Below, in pieces: positions 29,791-37,312 of a stretch of 37,439 nt of DNA. The position numbers and the translations under genes were made by a program. Location: IMG/VR virus record IMGVR_UViG_3300042525_000201, positions 1-37,439 of that record; one strand, 5' to 3'. Under the pieces are notes generated by a model. That model worked only from the letters and a program-made list of their open reading frames with translations. It was not told the DNA's origin and did no database searches. The stretch's first letter is position 1. Each line of letters begins with the position of its first letter. The DNA is from a virus.

Positions 29791-30801
29791 TTACAGGGTC
29801 AACGAGTTGTAACCCGTTACCTTGGTCATGGCCTTTGGCTTCGTGCAAACCATTTCTGCAATGGTCAACACAGCGCCAACATAACCAATTTGCCAGTTAG
29901 GTAGCGTGGACTCAAAACCAGTGAACGCAAACTCAGCCTGCTCATGAATGTACATGCTCAGATAGTTGGTGTTCAGCAAGTACAAAGTACCTTCTGGACA
30001 GTACGGATCAGGATAAATCGGCACACCAGCAACCATCAATGCACGGAAGCCAGATGACGGGCCATCAGGACTGTTAGCAAAGTTGCTTCCAGGTGTGATC
30101 ATGTAGGTTTCTTGGCCCACAAAGTCCTGTTGCAACAGCGTCCAAGTGCCAAAACCGCATACGCCAAACGTCGGCACTTCAGCCGAGTTCTTAACCGTAC
30201 CGGAGATGTACTGAAGCAAGTTCTGACGGGTCGGGTTAACCGAGCCAGCAGCGTATTGCTTAGACTTCCACCAGGTGTAGGTCGAACGGTTGATGTTGCC
30301 GTAAGTTGCCGTACCCGTGCCATCATCCACAGCAGCAGGCAAGCCTGTAAACTGTTGCGTGTTGGTCGTGTTGGTGTAAAGCGAGGTTGCCATAGCGTCC
30401 ATCATGACGTTGGTCGCATCGTTCATGCGAGCCTCAATCAAAGGGATCACTGCGTAGTCTTGCTGAACAGCACCTTCCATACCGAGGAACGGTACAGGGG
30501 CGATCATCAGCTTCAGGTTCCACTCGGCGTTATACGCACCCTGCTGAACAGCAGGCTGAGCAAACGAACCAGAGTAGTCCGACCACTGGGCGTTAACAAA
30601 CTGAGAACCCTGAACTGGCACGGTGACGGACGACACACCGCCTGAAGCGGTCTGAGAGTTCGCCAGCAGTGCAGCAAGCAGGGGCGTTGAGTTGTAAAGC
30701 TGGACAACCAGTTTTGGAATGAATGCCCTACGGGTTACATAGGTAAGTTCATTAAACTGACTGGTGCCCGATGCTGGGAGAATACCACCACCGATAGCCA
30801 T
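29791..30801 (-). CDS. Major capsid protein (336 aa)
   Basis: Placed right after the scaffold-like gene and preceded by AGGAGCACAAC, a strong ribosome site. The start is MAIGGGILPASGTSQFNELT, then RRAFIPKLVVQLYNSTPLLA. The body has the alternating helix/strand texture of HK97-fold capsids, including MEGAVQQDYAVIPLIEARMN and MDAMATSLYT, and a late PIYPDPYCPEGTLYLLNTNY and AEMVCTKPKAMTKVTGY. This is also the family of similar-length aquatic podovirus capsids. Position, size and pattern support the call; no single catalytic motif exists. Confidence 0.85.
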   Translation of the reverse strand: MAIGGGILPASGTSQFNELTYVTRRAFIPKLVVQLYNSTPLLAALLANSQTASGGVSSVTVPVQGSQFVNAQWSDYSGSFAQPAVQQGAYNAEWNLKLMIAPVPFLGMEGAVQQDYAVIPLIEARMNDATNVMMDAMATSLYTNTTNTQQFTGLPAAVDDGTGTATYGNINRSTYTWWKSKQYAAGSVNPTRQNLLQYISGTVKNSAEVPTFGVCGFGTWTLLQQDFVGQETYMITPGSNFANSPDGPSSGFRALMVAGVPIYPDPYCPEGTLYLLNTNYLSMYIHEQAEFAFTGFESTLPNWQIGYVGAVLTIAEMVCTKPKAMTKVTGYNSLTL

Positions 30802-30825
30802 GTTGTGCTCCTAAGAAACAGCCCT

Positions 30826-31365
30826 TTAACCTAAACCAATGGGTCGTTGTCGGCTATTGCCGCGCAACTCATTGAACGCTTGTGCAGCCTGCTCTCGCGC
30901 AGCCGCCACCGGATTCTTCAAGAAGTTCTGCACACCCATCTTGTTGATGATGGTTGAGCCATTAAAGACCGGCGTTGGACGGTCGAGCTGCTTCTCTTGC
31001 ATGATGTACTGAGCCGCAGTCTCATGGTTGTTGATGCCTTTCTCAACCATGATTTTCTCGATCATCTTGATGTCGTCATCATTTTCCGCAAAGCCTTTCT
31101 CTTTGAGCGTGTTACGGCGACGGGATAACTCTTCCTTCGCCTCTTTCTCACGGAGTCTTGCTTCTAAAGCGGCAATTTTTGCCTCTTGCGCTGAAATAGC
31201 ACGGTTTGTCTGTTCTTCGATCTCAATCTCAGGGACAGGCAAGTCGGGATGTGCAGTTTTAGTGAGCTTTAAAAACTCTTTGCGAGTCTTCGGGTTTTCA
31301 GCCAACGCTTTTGCAAGCGCAGCCAGCTCATCTCTTGCATCGGAGGTTAATGATTCGAGAGACAT
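30826..31365 (-). CDS. Scaffolding protein (179 aa)
   Basis: A highly charged, nearly all-helical protein: SDARDELAALAKALAENPKT, then a coiled coil (SAQEAKIAALEARLREKEAK, about residues 77-97). The C-terminal part is FLKNPVAAAREQAAQAFNEL, with a basic end. Its place just before the capsid gene and its coiled coil fit the assembly scaffold. Confidence 0.8.
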   Translation of the reverse strand: MSLESLTSDARDELAALAKALAENPKTRKEFLKLTKTAHPDLPVPEIEIEEQTNRAISAQEAKIAALEARLREKEAKEELSRRRNTLKEKGFAENDDDIKMIEKIMVEKGINNHETAAQYIMQEKQLDRPTPVFNGSTIINKMGVQNFLKNPVAAAREQAAQAFNELRGNSRQRPIGLG

Positions 31366-31385
31366 CGTTCAGCCCTTCAAAAAGA

Positions 31386-31568
31386 TTAGTAAACGCGCTT
31401 GGTGTCGCCAGGTTTGCTGAGCGTCATCTTGTTGCGCGAAACTTTGTTAGCACCCGTAAGTCCGCCATACATGTCATAGCGGGGTGGGTTGTAGACCTGA
31501 CCATTTTGCTGCTGGTTATCCAGAGGTTTGCGGATCGTGCCAGCGCGAGGCTTAAACAATTCCATCAT
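31386..31568 (-). CDS. Small basic head-region protein (60 aa)
   Basis: Starts MMELFKPRAGTIRKPLDNQQ behind AGGAGCCT. A second ATG follows at once. It is rich in Asn, Gln, Pro and Lys, contains VYNPPRYDMYGGLTGANKV and ends GDTKRVY. It sits between two scaffold-like genes. It is likely a minor head component; no family is recognised. Confidence 0.7.
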   Translation of the reverse strand: MMELFKPRAGTIRKPLDNQQQNGQVYNPPRYDMYGGLTGANKVSRNKMTLSKPGDTKRVY

Positions 31569-31574
31569 AGGCTC

Positions 31575-32039
31575 CTAAATAGGGAGTGGGGGTTTTTCAG
31601 TACCAGGAACAGGTGACGCAGCCATCGAACGCATCTCAGCCGATGCGCCACCAGCTTGCGGCAGTGTCTGGATCATTTGCATGATGTCAGCCGGTGCAAG
31701 TTCTTTTGCTTTGGCATCCATCTCGCCAAACGCTGAACCTAAACTGCGGATGACATCGGTCAATGCTTTGGCTTCTTTTGAATCATCGGGAAACTTCTGC
31801 AAAGCACCCATCAACATGCCAAGGCCAAGTTGCACATCGATGCGGCCTTGCATCTCTTCACCCTTCTTGGGTTCAGGGGTAGACATGGGAGAAGCCATCG
31901 GAGGAGACTCTGCACCAGACAGCGCAGGCTTCTCTTCATCTTCCATCTCTTCGTCTTCTTTACCCTCGACTTCAACCTCGACCTTGGATTTCCCATTGCC
32001 GCGAATAAGTTTGAGGATTTCTTCCGTTGAAACAGCCAT
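31575..32039 (-). CDS. Acidic scaffold-like or assembly protein (154 aa)
   Basis: Starts MAVSTEEILKLIRGNGKSKV behind AAAGGAACC. A very acidic stretch (VEGKEDEEMEDEEKPAL) is followed by a Pro/Ser/Met linker and a helical part (LGLGMLMGALQKFPDDSKEA). Acidic low-complexity proteins before the capsid gene often assist assembly. It is the first gene after the strong-looking promoter at 32059-32087. Confidence 0.7.
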   Translation of the reverse strand: MAVSTEEILKLIRGNGKSKVEVEVEGKEDEEMEDEEKPALSGAESPPMASPMSTPEPKKGEEMQGRIDVQLGLGMLMGALQKFPDDSKEAKALTDVIRSLGSAFGEMDAKAKELAPADIMQMIQTLPQAGGASAEMRSMAASPVPGTEKPPLPI

Positions 32040-32053
32040 ATTGGTTCCTTTCG

Positions 32054-32087
32054 GACGGTTTGTAAGCGTTTACTTACCGTCTGTCAA
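32054..32087 (-). promoter_or_regulatory. Leftward capsid-operon promoter overlapping inverted repeats
   Basis: Read leftward: TTGACA (32087-32082, a perfect -35), 17 bases, then TACAAA (32064-32059, 4/6 of the -10). The promoter overlaps two nested inverted repeats: GACGGT/ACCGTC (32054-32059 with 32076-32081) and GTAAG/CTTAC (32062-32066 with 32073-32077). There is no U-tract, so it is not a terminator. The repeats could bind a regulator or structure the transcript. Confidence 0.6.
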
Positions 32088-32089
32088 GT

Positions 32090-32137
32090 TTAACGGCGTG
32101 ACGGACGGCTACGACGCAACATTTTTCGCTGAAACAT
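32090..32137 (-). CDS. Possible 15-residue basic peptide gene
   Basis: A 48-base frame encoding MFQRKMLRRSRPSRR. Its ATG overlaps the previous stop (ATGA) and has GGAG 6 bases upstream, an ideal ribosome site. Seven of fifteen residues are Arg or Lys. It ends a few bases before the -35 box of the next promoter. It may be translated, or it may only be a leftover of coupling. Chance cannot be excluded. Confidence 0.35.
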   Translation of the reverse strand: MFQRKMLRRSRPSRR

Positions 32138-32310
32138 CAGTATCTCCTTCCTTCACTACGGTATGCCGTACGGTTCATAGGGGCGCGTTGGTACTGCAAG
32201 CGCGGTGTTTTCGTCATTTGACGCAAATCAGTCTCCGTTACACGCGGTTGATCACCTTGTGAACGGTAAGAATTCTGTTGATTGCTCGATGATTCAGCGT
32301 TGTCGTTCAT
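32137..32310 (-). CDS. Small hydrophilic protein after the portal (57 aa)
   Basis: Overlaps the portal stop (ATGA), with GGAGG 5 bases upstream. The product starts MNDNAESSSNQQNSYRSQGD, is Ser/Asn/Gln-rich, and ends MNRTAYRSEGRRY with a basic tail. Likely disordered. Role unknown; the position suggests a head-assembly or virion helper. Confidence 0.7.
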   Translation of the reverse strand: MNDNAESSSNQQNSYRSQGDQPRVTETDLRQMTKTPRLQYQRAPMNRTAYRSEGRRY

Positions 32311-33932
32311 AAAGCCTCCGGTTGTGCAGCATCAGGTGGCGTTTGTTGGGCTTGCATCATCTGTGCAGCCTGTTGCGCCGCTTGCATCTTCTTCAAATCC
32401 TCTTTCAACTGCTGTTTCATGGGTGGTTCAAGGATGTCAATGAGTCTTTCCTTGGTAATGGCACCCCGATCAGCCAGCGCAAAGGCTAAAGCACGTAAAT
32501 CTTCCGTAAAGATGGGCGAATTGCTGTGTGCATCGACTTTTACGACAAAATCATCGGTAAATTGGTCAGCAATAAACTTTTGGTCGTTCAAATCGGTGTA
32601 AGTACGGTCTGAATACACTCTCATGCACTTCAAATAGAGTGTTGCCATCTTTTCAAGCGCATCTTCAACGATTAATGCCCGTTTTTTAGCCCTGGAAGAC
32701 CCTAAACGCGCTAATTGCGAGGCGTGACCAGCACTTCTAACCCCAGATTCGCCCCTTCCTTGCAACACATTGACGATGCCAGATGCTTCTTCAAACATTT
32801 TGTCGATCTGATCGATCTCTCGGAACAGATCATTAGGGATAGACGGTGCCAATTGCTCAACTTTGGCATTAGGCATATCCGTTGTAAGCAGGCCAGCAGC
32901 ACGATTAAGCGCAAAATTCTTCTCATCCAGCAGTCCTGTAAAGCCAATTAAGGCTGTAGGCGGTGCTACTTGCTTGGACAAAAGGTCAAGAATCTCTGCC
33001 ATACGCTTATTTCGCATGTCTTGCAAGAAGACTAAGCGACCAACCTCTGAGATTCCCCAGTAATAATCGTATTGCGGGGTAGGGCAAATCTGCACAAAGG
33101 GCAATTCACCCTTCAAAAACATGCTTTCACCAGGTCTGTCGTAGATCACAACGTTGGGATCGGCAATAGTGACGCACTGATAGTCTTCTGTATCGTCATT
33201 CCAGACCCACAATTCCGTCATCTTGATGGTTTCTTCCATCACACGAGGCTTATAGGTCTGCATTCCAGCGATGTTCAGGTTCACATTACCGTACATCGTT
33301 GGGTCAGTAGCCGAAAGAATCAGGCGTTGAATGCCATCAGGCACCTTGGACTGCTCTGATTGACCAATCTGGATGCGCTTAAAGATTTCATCTTTGTTGG
33401 GATGCGCATACAGTCTTGCGTATAGCTCAGACGCTGTGATGTAGTAAATCTGAATGAGCGCTTCTTGCCTGTCAGTGTAAGGCGTATCTTCCCGCAACAC
33501 ACCCATCAAGCGTGGATCAACCATGTAAGGGTGCATACCCTTCTTAGGGATGAGCTTGATAAAGGTTGAGTTGTAGCAAAGCGCCCAGTTAAGGGCTTGT
33601 GCAAACACTTGATCAGCGTTGCTGTTGAGCCACTCATCGTTAAGACCGCCCGTAAGCGCAGGAATCATCGCCTGGTAACTAGGCGAAATCGAAGCACCCA
33701 GCGTTAGCGAAAAACGTGTCGTTTCTGCTGAGTAGAGAAACGATGAGAGTTGATCAATGTGAGGATAAATCTTGTTGTAGTAGGCAGGCGGTGCATCAAT
33801 ACCTGCCCCAAACAAGTAGTAAGAACGCAAAGAGTCATACTCACCACCTCGATCTTCAATGCTGACAGAACACTTGTTCACAAGGTCGTTGTAAAACGCC
33901 TCTCTATCGCCAAGTCCTGTCGGTATCTTCAT
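32307..33932 (-). CDS. Portal protein (541 aa)
   Basis: The dodecameric head vertex through which DNA enters and leaves. The length fits T7-type portals (about 535). Typical segments include LRSYYLFGAGIDAPPAYYNK, NADQVFAQALNWALCYNSTF, YWGISEVGRLVFLQDMRNKR, a helical stem region (LAPSIPNDLFREIDQIDKMF) and SAGHASQLARLGSSRAKKRA. The C-terminal 30 residues are Gln/Ala-rich (LKKMQAAQQAAQMMQAQQ), probably the barrel or a crown. It follows the terminase block in normal order and overlaps both neighbours. Confidence 0.88.
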   Translation of the reverse strand: MKIPTGLGDREAFYNDLVNKCSVSIEDRGGEYDSLRSYYLFGAGIDAPPAYYNKIYPHIDQLSSFLYSAETTRFSLTLGASISPSYQAMIPALTGGLNDEWLNSNADQVFAQALNWALCYNSTFIKLIPKKGMHPYMVDPRLMGVLREDTPYTDRQEALIQIYYITASELYARLYAHPNKDEIFKRIQIGQSEQSKVPDGIQRLILSATDPTMYGNVNLNIAGMQTYKPRVMEETIKMTELWVWNDDTEDYQCVTIADPNVVIYDRPGESMFLKGELPFVQICPTPQYDYYWGISEVGRLVFLQDMRNKRMAEILDLLSKQVAPPTALIGFTGLLDEKNFALNRAAGLLTTDMPNAKVEQLAPSIPNDLFREIDQIDKMFEEASGIVNVLQGRGESGVRSAGHASQLARLGSSRAKKRALIVEDALEKMATLYLKCMRVYSDRTYTDLNDQKFIADQFTDDFVVKVDAHSNSPIFTEDLRALAFALADRGAITKERLIDILEPPMKQQLKEDLKKMQAAQQAAQMMQAQQTPPDAAQPEAL

Positions 33933-34363
33933 GATTGAATCTTCAAGTTTTCGTGATCGTTTGTCACAATGCCTGGTTTAGGCGTTGCCAATGTTACTCC
34001 AGAGTTGCGAACCGCTGTCAACCCCCCAACGGTTTCATCCTTAATCGGGTTCAGATTGTAGTTGCTTACGTTCGTAGGACTTCCCCATTGCACAGCAAAC
34101 GGGTTTTGCGCCATTTGTTTTTGTTTAGCATTCAAAAGTGCATGAGGTTGTGCTTCACCTTCACGCACCGACTTGATGTCACTCATGCCGTAATCCTTGG
34201 CAAGCTCTCTCATGGTGGTATCAGCTTGCTTGGTGCTATCTGACTTTAACCCAACGGGTTGCAGAAACACCATTTGCACATCCGTGCAGCCAGCAGGACA
34301 GACTCCTTCTCTTGACTCAAAGAAACCATGCACAGGGCACTTGTAGTCATGAACAACGCTCAT
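33929..34363 (-). CDS. Zinc-ribbon protein between terminase and portal (144 aa)
   Basis: The N-terminus MSVVHDYKCPVHGFFESREG and VCPAGCTDVQMVFLQP form a short ribbon: C9 and H12 with C22 and C26, like FmdB-type ribbons. The rest is polar, with DTTMRELAKDYGMSDIKSVR and a low-complexity end. Similar proteins lie at this place in other podoviruses. It may be a minor virion or packaging protein. It overlaps the portal by ATGA. Confidence 0.75.
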   Translation of the reverse strand: MSVVHDYKCPVHGFFESREGVCPAGCTDVQMVFLQPVGLKSDSTKQADTTMRELAKDYGMSDIKSVREGEAQPHALLNAKQKQMAQNPFAVQWGSPTNVSNYNLNPIKDETVGGLTAVRNSGVTLATPKPGIVTNDHENLKIQS

Positions 34364-34749
34364 CGCTTTCCTTTCATTTGGGTTTGCAAGTCTTGGCGGC
34401 GGTAATCGTCAGCCCTGGGGCGCACGCCAATATCTAACTTAAAACCTGCCCCATCCCAAGCAATCAAAGAGCGCCTCACCATCGAAGGCTTTGGCTCCTC
34501 CCGATACTCCATGTAGCGTCTTAAACCACGCTGCATGATGCGTATCTCACCTGCTAGAACCTGCCCATAGGCTTTATTGACACGACGCTGCAAGCGCTCT
34601 GTCAACGGTTCTGACTTCCTTACAAAGACATCCATGAGATGTGATGGATGCGTACCGCAAAGTTCTGCAAACATGGCAATCGATATACCTCGATTCTTGT
34701 CTGCAAGAAACTTAGGCATCTCTTCCAATAACTGCGCCTTGGTTCGCAT
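34360..34749 (-). CDS. Helix-turn-helix protein next to terminase; candidate small terminase (129 aa)
   Basis: Starts MRTKAQLLEEMPKFLADKNR. Residues 20-60 make an HTH-like unit: GISIAMFAELCGTHPSHLMD, FVRKSEPLTERLQRRVNKAY. The C-terminal half is basic (RRYMEYREEPKPSMVRR) with a beta end. No other gene near the large subunit resembles a small terminase, and small subunits bind DNA by HTH domains. The gene lies downstream rather than upstream of the large subunit, which is not the usual order. Confidence 0.6.
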   Translation of the reverse strand: MRTKAQLLEEMPKFLADKNRGISIAMFAELCGTHPSHLMDVFVRKSEPLTERLQRRVNKAYGQVLAGEIRIMQRGLRRYMEYREEPKPSMVRRSLIAWDGAGFKLDIGVRPRADDYRRQDLQTQMKGKR

Positions 34750-36500
34750 TACACGCCAATGGCTTTCAAGTAGTTATTGATTGACTTTTGCATCACAGGT
34801 TCATCACGCACCACCTCTTGCTCAGCACGTTTTGCCTTCGTTACCCGCAAGGCCATCAAACGAGGCATCACTTGCTCAGCAAAAGCAACGGTTGCCAGTG
34901 CTGTTGCAATCACACGATCATCTTTGTTTCTGCCATGCGCTGCAATCCCACCCATATCTCGAATCACAGACTTCATTTCTTCAAGCAATTCCATCGAACG
35001 TACGGTCAACATGCCACGTTCAAAGTAGTCTTTGAAGTAATTCATCATCCGTTCTTTGGATGAATGTGTGGTGAGGTAGCCAATGGAGTTGGATAGCCCA
35101 CCTAACGAGTCATTACGCCGCCATAGATAGTGCGACATGTGCCCTAAGACATCCATTAAACCTCTAGCCTTCTGAGCATCATAGGTCTGTGCTTGGCGTT
35201 TAAGGTTGCGCATCTCATTGATAACGGCCTGACCTGGCCCATTGACTTCCAGGTTAAGTGTTGAGTTGCGATAAGCACCAGCCAGATAGCAAATTACCCA
35301 AGCAAATTGATAGGTGTTGAGTTCATTGGTTGCAAACTCAGCCACTTGCTCTAAACCATCGGCATAGGCTCGATAGACCTGGATACAGAAGCGATCAGCC
35401 CAGTCTGAAGACCCATAAGCAGGGTCAGCACCGATGACATAGAAAGCATTGTCAATCGGTTCTTCCCAAATCTTTAAGCTCGCTAGCTTTTCAGTGGACT
35501 TGATAAGCGTTGTGTCTTCAAAGAATTGACCAAGGGTGAATCGATAGAAGTCTGGGAGCGATTCTTTAGCAGCACGAGCAGCATCTGTGCAGCGAGAGTG
35601 TGAGAAGAACGATGTGCCTGTCATCACAAAGGCATAGTCTTCAGTCGGAGGAAACTCCTGGTACATCAAGGCTTCATCTTTTAAGCCTTCATACATCTTC
35701 CATCGCCACCAAGCCATCTGGCGTGAGTTGATCTCAATGCCATAGAGTTTCTTGATGTCTTTTGTCCACTCTTTTTCTTCTGGGTTGAGCTTTCCATCCC
35801 AGTACACCTTGTACTCCTTAGTGTCTGCTTCCAGGGAATAGAGTTCATTGCGCCACCAACCACAGAAGATAGCTCTTTGGGTTCTTGCCCGTTTAGCCAC
35901 TGTCCACATGTCATGCCACATGTTGAAGCCACGAGCCGTTGATTCAAATAAGTAAAGGCGATTAGGGTTCTTTTCAGCCAACGACGCTAGCAGTGATGCC
36001 AAGCCTTCTTCATCACCCCAAGAAGATGTCTCTGTGCCATGCAAATAGGTGATGCCCTTGCCTCGACCCAACGAACCCTTAGCTCGCAGTCCTGCTACCT
36101 GGTAAAAGAGCCTGCTACGGTTCTTCAACACCATTTGATTGCGGTTATGCGTTACCAGTGGAATCTTGTACTCCGGTGGCAAGCCATCCATGTACATAGC
36201 AAGCGTGGTTCTGAACTGATCTCGGTTTTCTTCTGTATCCGTTGTCAGCGTTCCTTGAAACCCAGGGTGCTTAAAGTGCCAGTAAAGATCGAGTGCCAGT
36301 GAGATCGTTGTAATCCCAAGCTGACGACCTTTGAGAATCACAAAGAAATGAATGTCGTCATTCAAACCCTTGGCAATCTCTTGCATCACATAGGTCTGGC
36401 TTCCAAGCAAACGATTGCCTAAGCGCTGAATCCCTAACTCTTTGGTTTCAACCTTGAGTTCCTTGCAGAACTTGTAGAAATGATTAAGGTCAAAGTTCAT
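34749..36500 (-). CDS. Terminase large subunit (583 aa)
   Basis: Packages DNA into the prohead and cuts it. ATPase part: an atypical Walker A, LKGRQLGITT (residues 56-65), with KGITYLHGTE (148-157) as the Walker B strand and LYLFESTARGF (182-192) after it. Nuclease part: D359 in YVIGADPAYG, E418 in LNLEVNGPG and D527/D528 in HGRNKDDRVIATA give the RNase-H-type metal site. The length is normal for podovirus terminases. It overlaps both neighbours. Confidence 0.93.
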   Translation of the reverse strand: MNFDLNHFYKFCKELKVETKELGIQRLGNRLLGSQTYVMQEIAKGLNDDIHFFVILKGRQLGITTISLALDLYWHFKHPGFQGTLTTDTEENRDQFRTTLAMYMDGLPPEYKIPLVTHNRNQMVLKNRSRLFYQVAGLRAKGSLGRGKGITYLHGTETSSWGDEEGLASLLASLAEKNPNRLYLFESTARGFNMWHDMWTVAKRARTQRAIFCGWWRNELYSLEADTKEYKVYWDGKLNPEEKEWTKDIKKLYGIEINSRQMAWWRWKMYEGLKDEALMYQEFPPTEDYAFVMTGTSFFSHSRCTDAARAAKESLPDFYRFTLGQFFEDTTLIKSTEKLASLKIWEEPIDNAFYVIGADPAYGSSDWADRFCIQVYRAYADGLEQVAEFATNELNTYQFAWVICYLAGAYRNSTLNLEVNGPGQAVINEMRNLKRQAQTYDAQKARGLMDVLGHMSHYLWRRNDSLGGLSNSIGYLTTHSSKERMMNYFKDYFERGMLTVRSMELLEEMKSVIRDMGGIAAHGRNKDDRVIATALATVAFAEQVMPRLMALRVTKAKRAEQEVVRDEPVMQKSINNYLKAIGV

Positions 36501-36655
36501 TCAGTGCCTGGTTCATATTCGTAGTAAGTGCAAACCTTTTCAGCAAGCATTCCATCCCTTATGCAAATGAGGACAACTTCCTTGCCTTCAAACGTTTCTT
36601 TTACACCAATCTCTTGGCTGTAGTGGCAGTTTCTGCAATCGGGCTTCAATTCCAT
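36497..36655 (-). CDS. Small cysteine-containing protein before terminase (52 aa)
   Basis: A frame below 60 aa starting at ATG 36655 behind AAAGGAAAATT. The product starts MELKPDCRNCHYSQEIGVKE, continues FEGKEVVLICIRDG and ends CTYYEYEPGTE. C7-x-x-C10 with C31 and C42 could bind zinc. It overlaps the terminase start by ATGA and the preceding gene by 68 bases, which is rather long. Support is the strong ribosome site and the coupling. Confidence 0.6.
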   Translation of the reverse strand: MELKPDCRNCHYSQEIGVKETFEGKEVVLICIRDGMLAEKVCTYYEYEPGTE

Positions 36656-36809
36656 AATTTTCCTTTAACCACAAAACCGTCCGCTCTTCATCAGCCGTCA
36701 ATGAACGACGCTTACCCTCATCTCGATACCAACGCCATGCAAGGTAAGGGTAGGTCTTATCTCCCTCCTCATACCGCTTAATCCATCGCACAGCATCTTC
36801 ATGCTTCAC
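36588..36809 (-). CDS. Small hypothetical protein (73 aa)
   Basis: GTG start at 36809, overlapping the previous stop (GTGA), with GGAGG 6 bases upstream. The product starts MKHEDAVRWIKRYEEGDKTY and continues LAWRWYRDEGKRRSLTADEE, a charged, helical, Trp-rich protein ending RDWCKRNV. No family is recognised. It is the second gene of the leftward arm. Confidence 0.7.
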   Translation of the reverse strand: MKHEDAVRWIKRYEEGDKTYPYLAWRWYRDEGKRRSLTADEERTVLWLKENYGIEARLQKLPLQPRDWCKRNV

Positions 36810-37018
36810 TCAACCCTCCACACCCTTACACCACCTTCTACAACCCTCGCTGTAAACTTCTTCCCAGTCTTCTTCCATTCTCTATAACTCGCATTACATA
36901 CCTTAGATAGGTTTCCATCTGGTACTAGGAAACTATCTCCTGGTTGCATCAAAGCATAGGGATACTTCCCTACCTTCTGCTTCACTGGTATCTCTATTCC
37001 CTTCTCTAACACAGTCAT
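36806..37018 (-). CDS. Small conserved phage protein, GKYP...GDSF type (70 aa)
   Basis: First gene of the leftward arm. ATG 37018 (MTVLEKGIEIPVKQKVGKYP) is preferred to 37054, with AAGGAG 10 bases upstream. The order IPVKQKVGKYPYALMQPGDS, KVCNASYREWKKTGKKFTAR and VEGGVRVWRVE is a familiar pattern of small phage proteins of unknown role (GKYP, GDSF, GKKFT-R, GG-RVWR). Its ribosome site sits between the arms of the inverted repeat 37022-37048. Confidence 0.83.
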   Translation of the reverse strand: MTVLEKGIEIPVKQKVGKYPYALMQPGDSFLVPDGNLSKVCNASYREWKKTGKKFTARVVEGGVRVWRVE

Positions 37019-37021
37019 CTC

Positions 37022-37048
37022 GGTACATCTCCTTATTGTCGATGTACC
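37022..37048 (-). promoter_or_regulatory. 8-bp inverted repeat around the ribosome site of the first leftward gene
   Basis: GGTACATC (37022-37029) and GATGTACC (37041-37048) are perfect inverted repeats 11 bases apart. Read leftward, AAGGAG overlaps the loop and arm, 10 bases before the ATG at 37018. The repeat can be an RNA hairpin that hides the ribosome site or a protein operator just downstream of a possible -10 (TATGAT, 37053-37048). Confidence 0.6.
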
Positions 37049-37054
37049 TATCAT

Positions 37055-37312
37055 ATAACAACACTAATAAAGGGTATCCACCAGGTTTGAATTTTCCTTG
37101 GGGCGGGGACGAAGATAGTGCACTCAAAACCCAGACCCCCGTCCCATTCAACCAACCAAAGAGCGAACGAACTAGCGTGATCGTGTGGCCAGATTGCTAC
37201 CCGATCTGCCCTTGAGCACGTGCCTGCTCATGCACTGCGCAATGGAAAAGGGGCGGGATATATCCCTTTGTAACCCATATGGATATATCGGTTTTTTCGA
37301 TATATCAGGGGC
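37055..37312. other. Gene-poor junction region with clustered inverted repeats (candidate origin/control)
   Basis: No supported gene. Visible inverted repeats are GGCCAGAT/ATCTGCCC with one mismatch (37187-37194 with 37204-37211), GAGCA/TGCTC (37214-37218 with 37225-37229), the perfect palindrome GGGATATATCCC (37255-37266), and GATATATCG/CGATATATC (37282-37290 with 37298-37306) around a GTTTTTT loop. The ATATATC core thus occurs three times within 52 bases, next to the AT-rich tract at 80-104 across the junction. Repeats plus an AT-rich element between divergent operons suit an origin or switch. Confidence 0.55.

Noticed and set aside
30112-30645. 177-codon rightward frame inside the capsid gene.
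   Set aside because: It is antisense to the capsid gene, has Arg/Ser/Val-rich shadow composition and no supporting signals.
31681-32262. 193-codon rightward frame opposite the acidic assembly protein.
   Set aside because: Ser-rich mirror of the acidic gene; it also crosses the leftward promoter. Typical antisense shadow.
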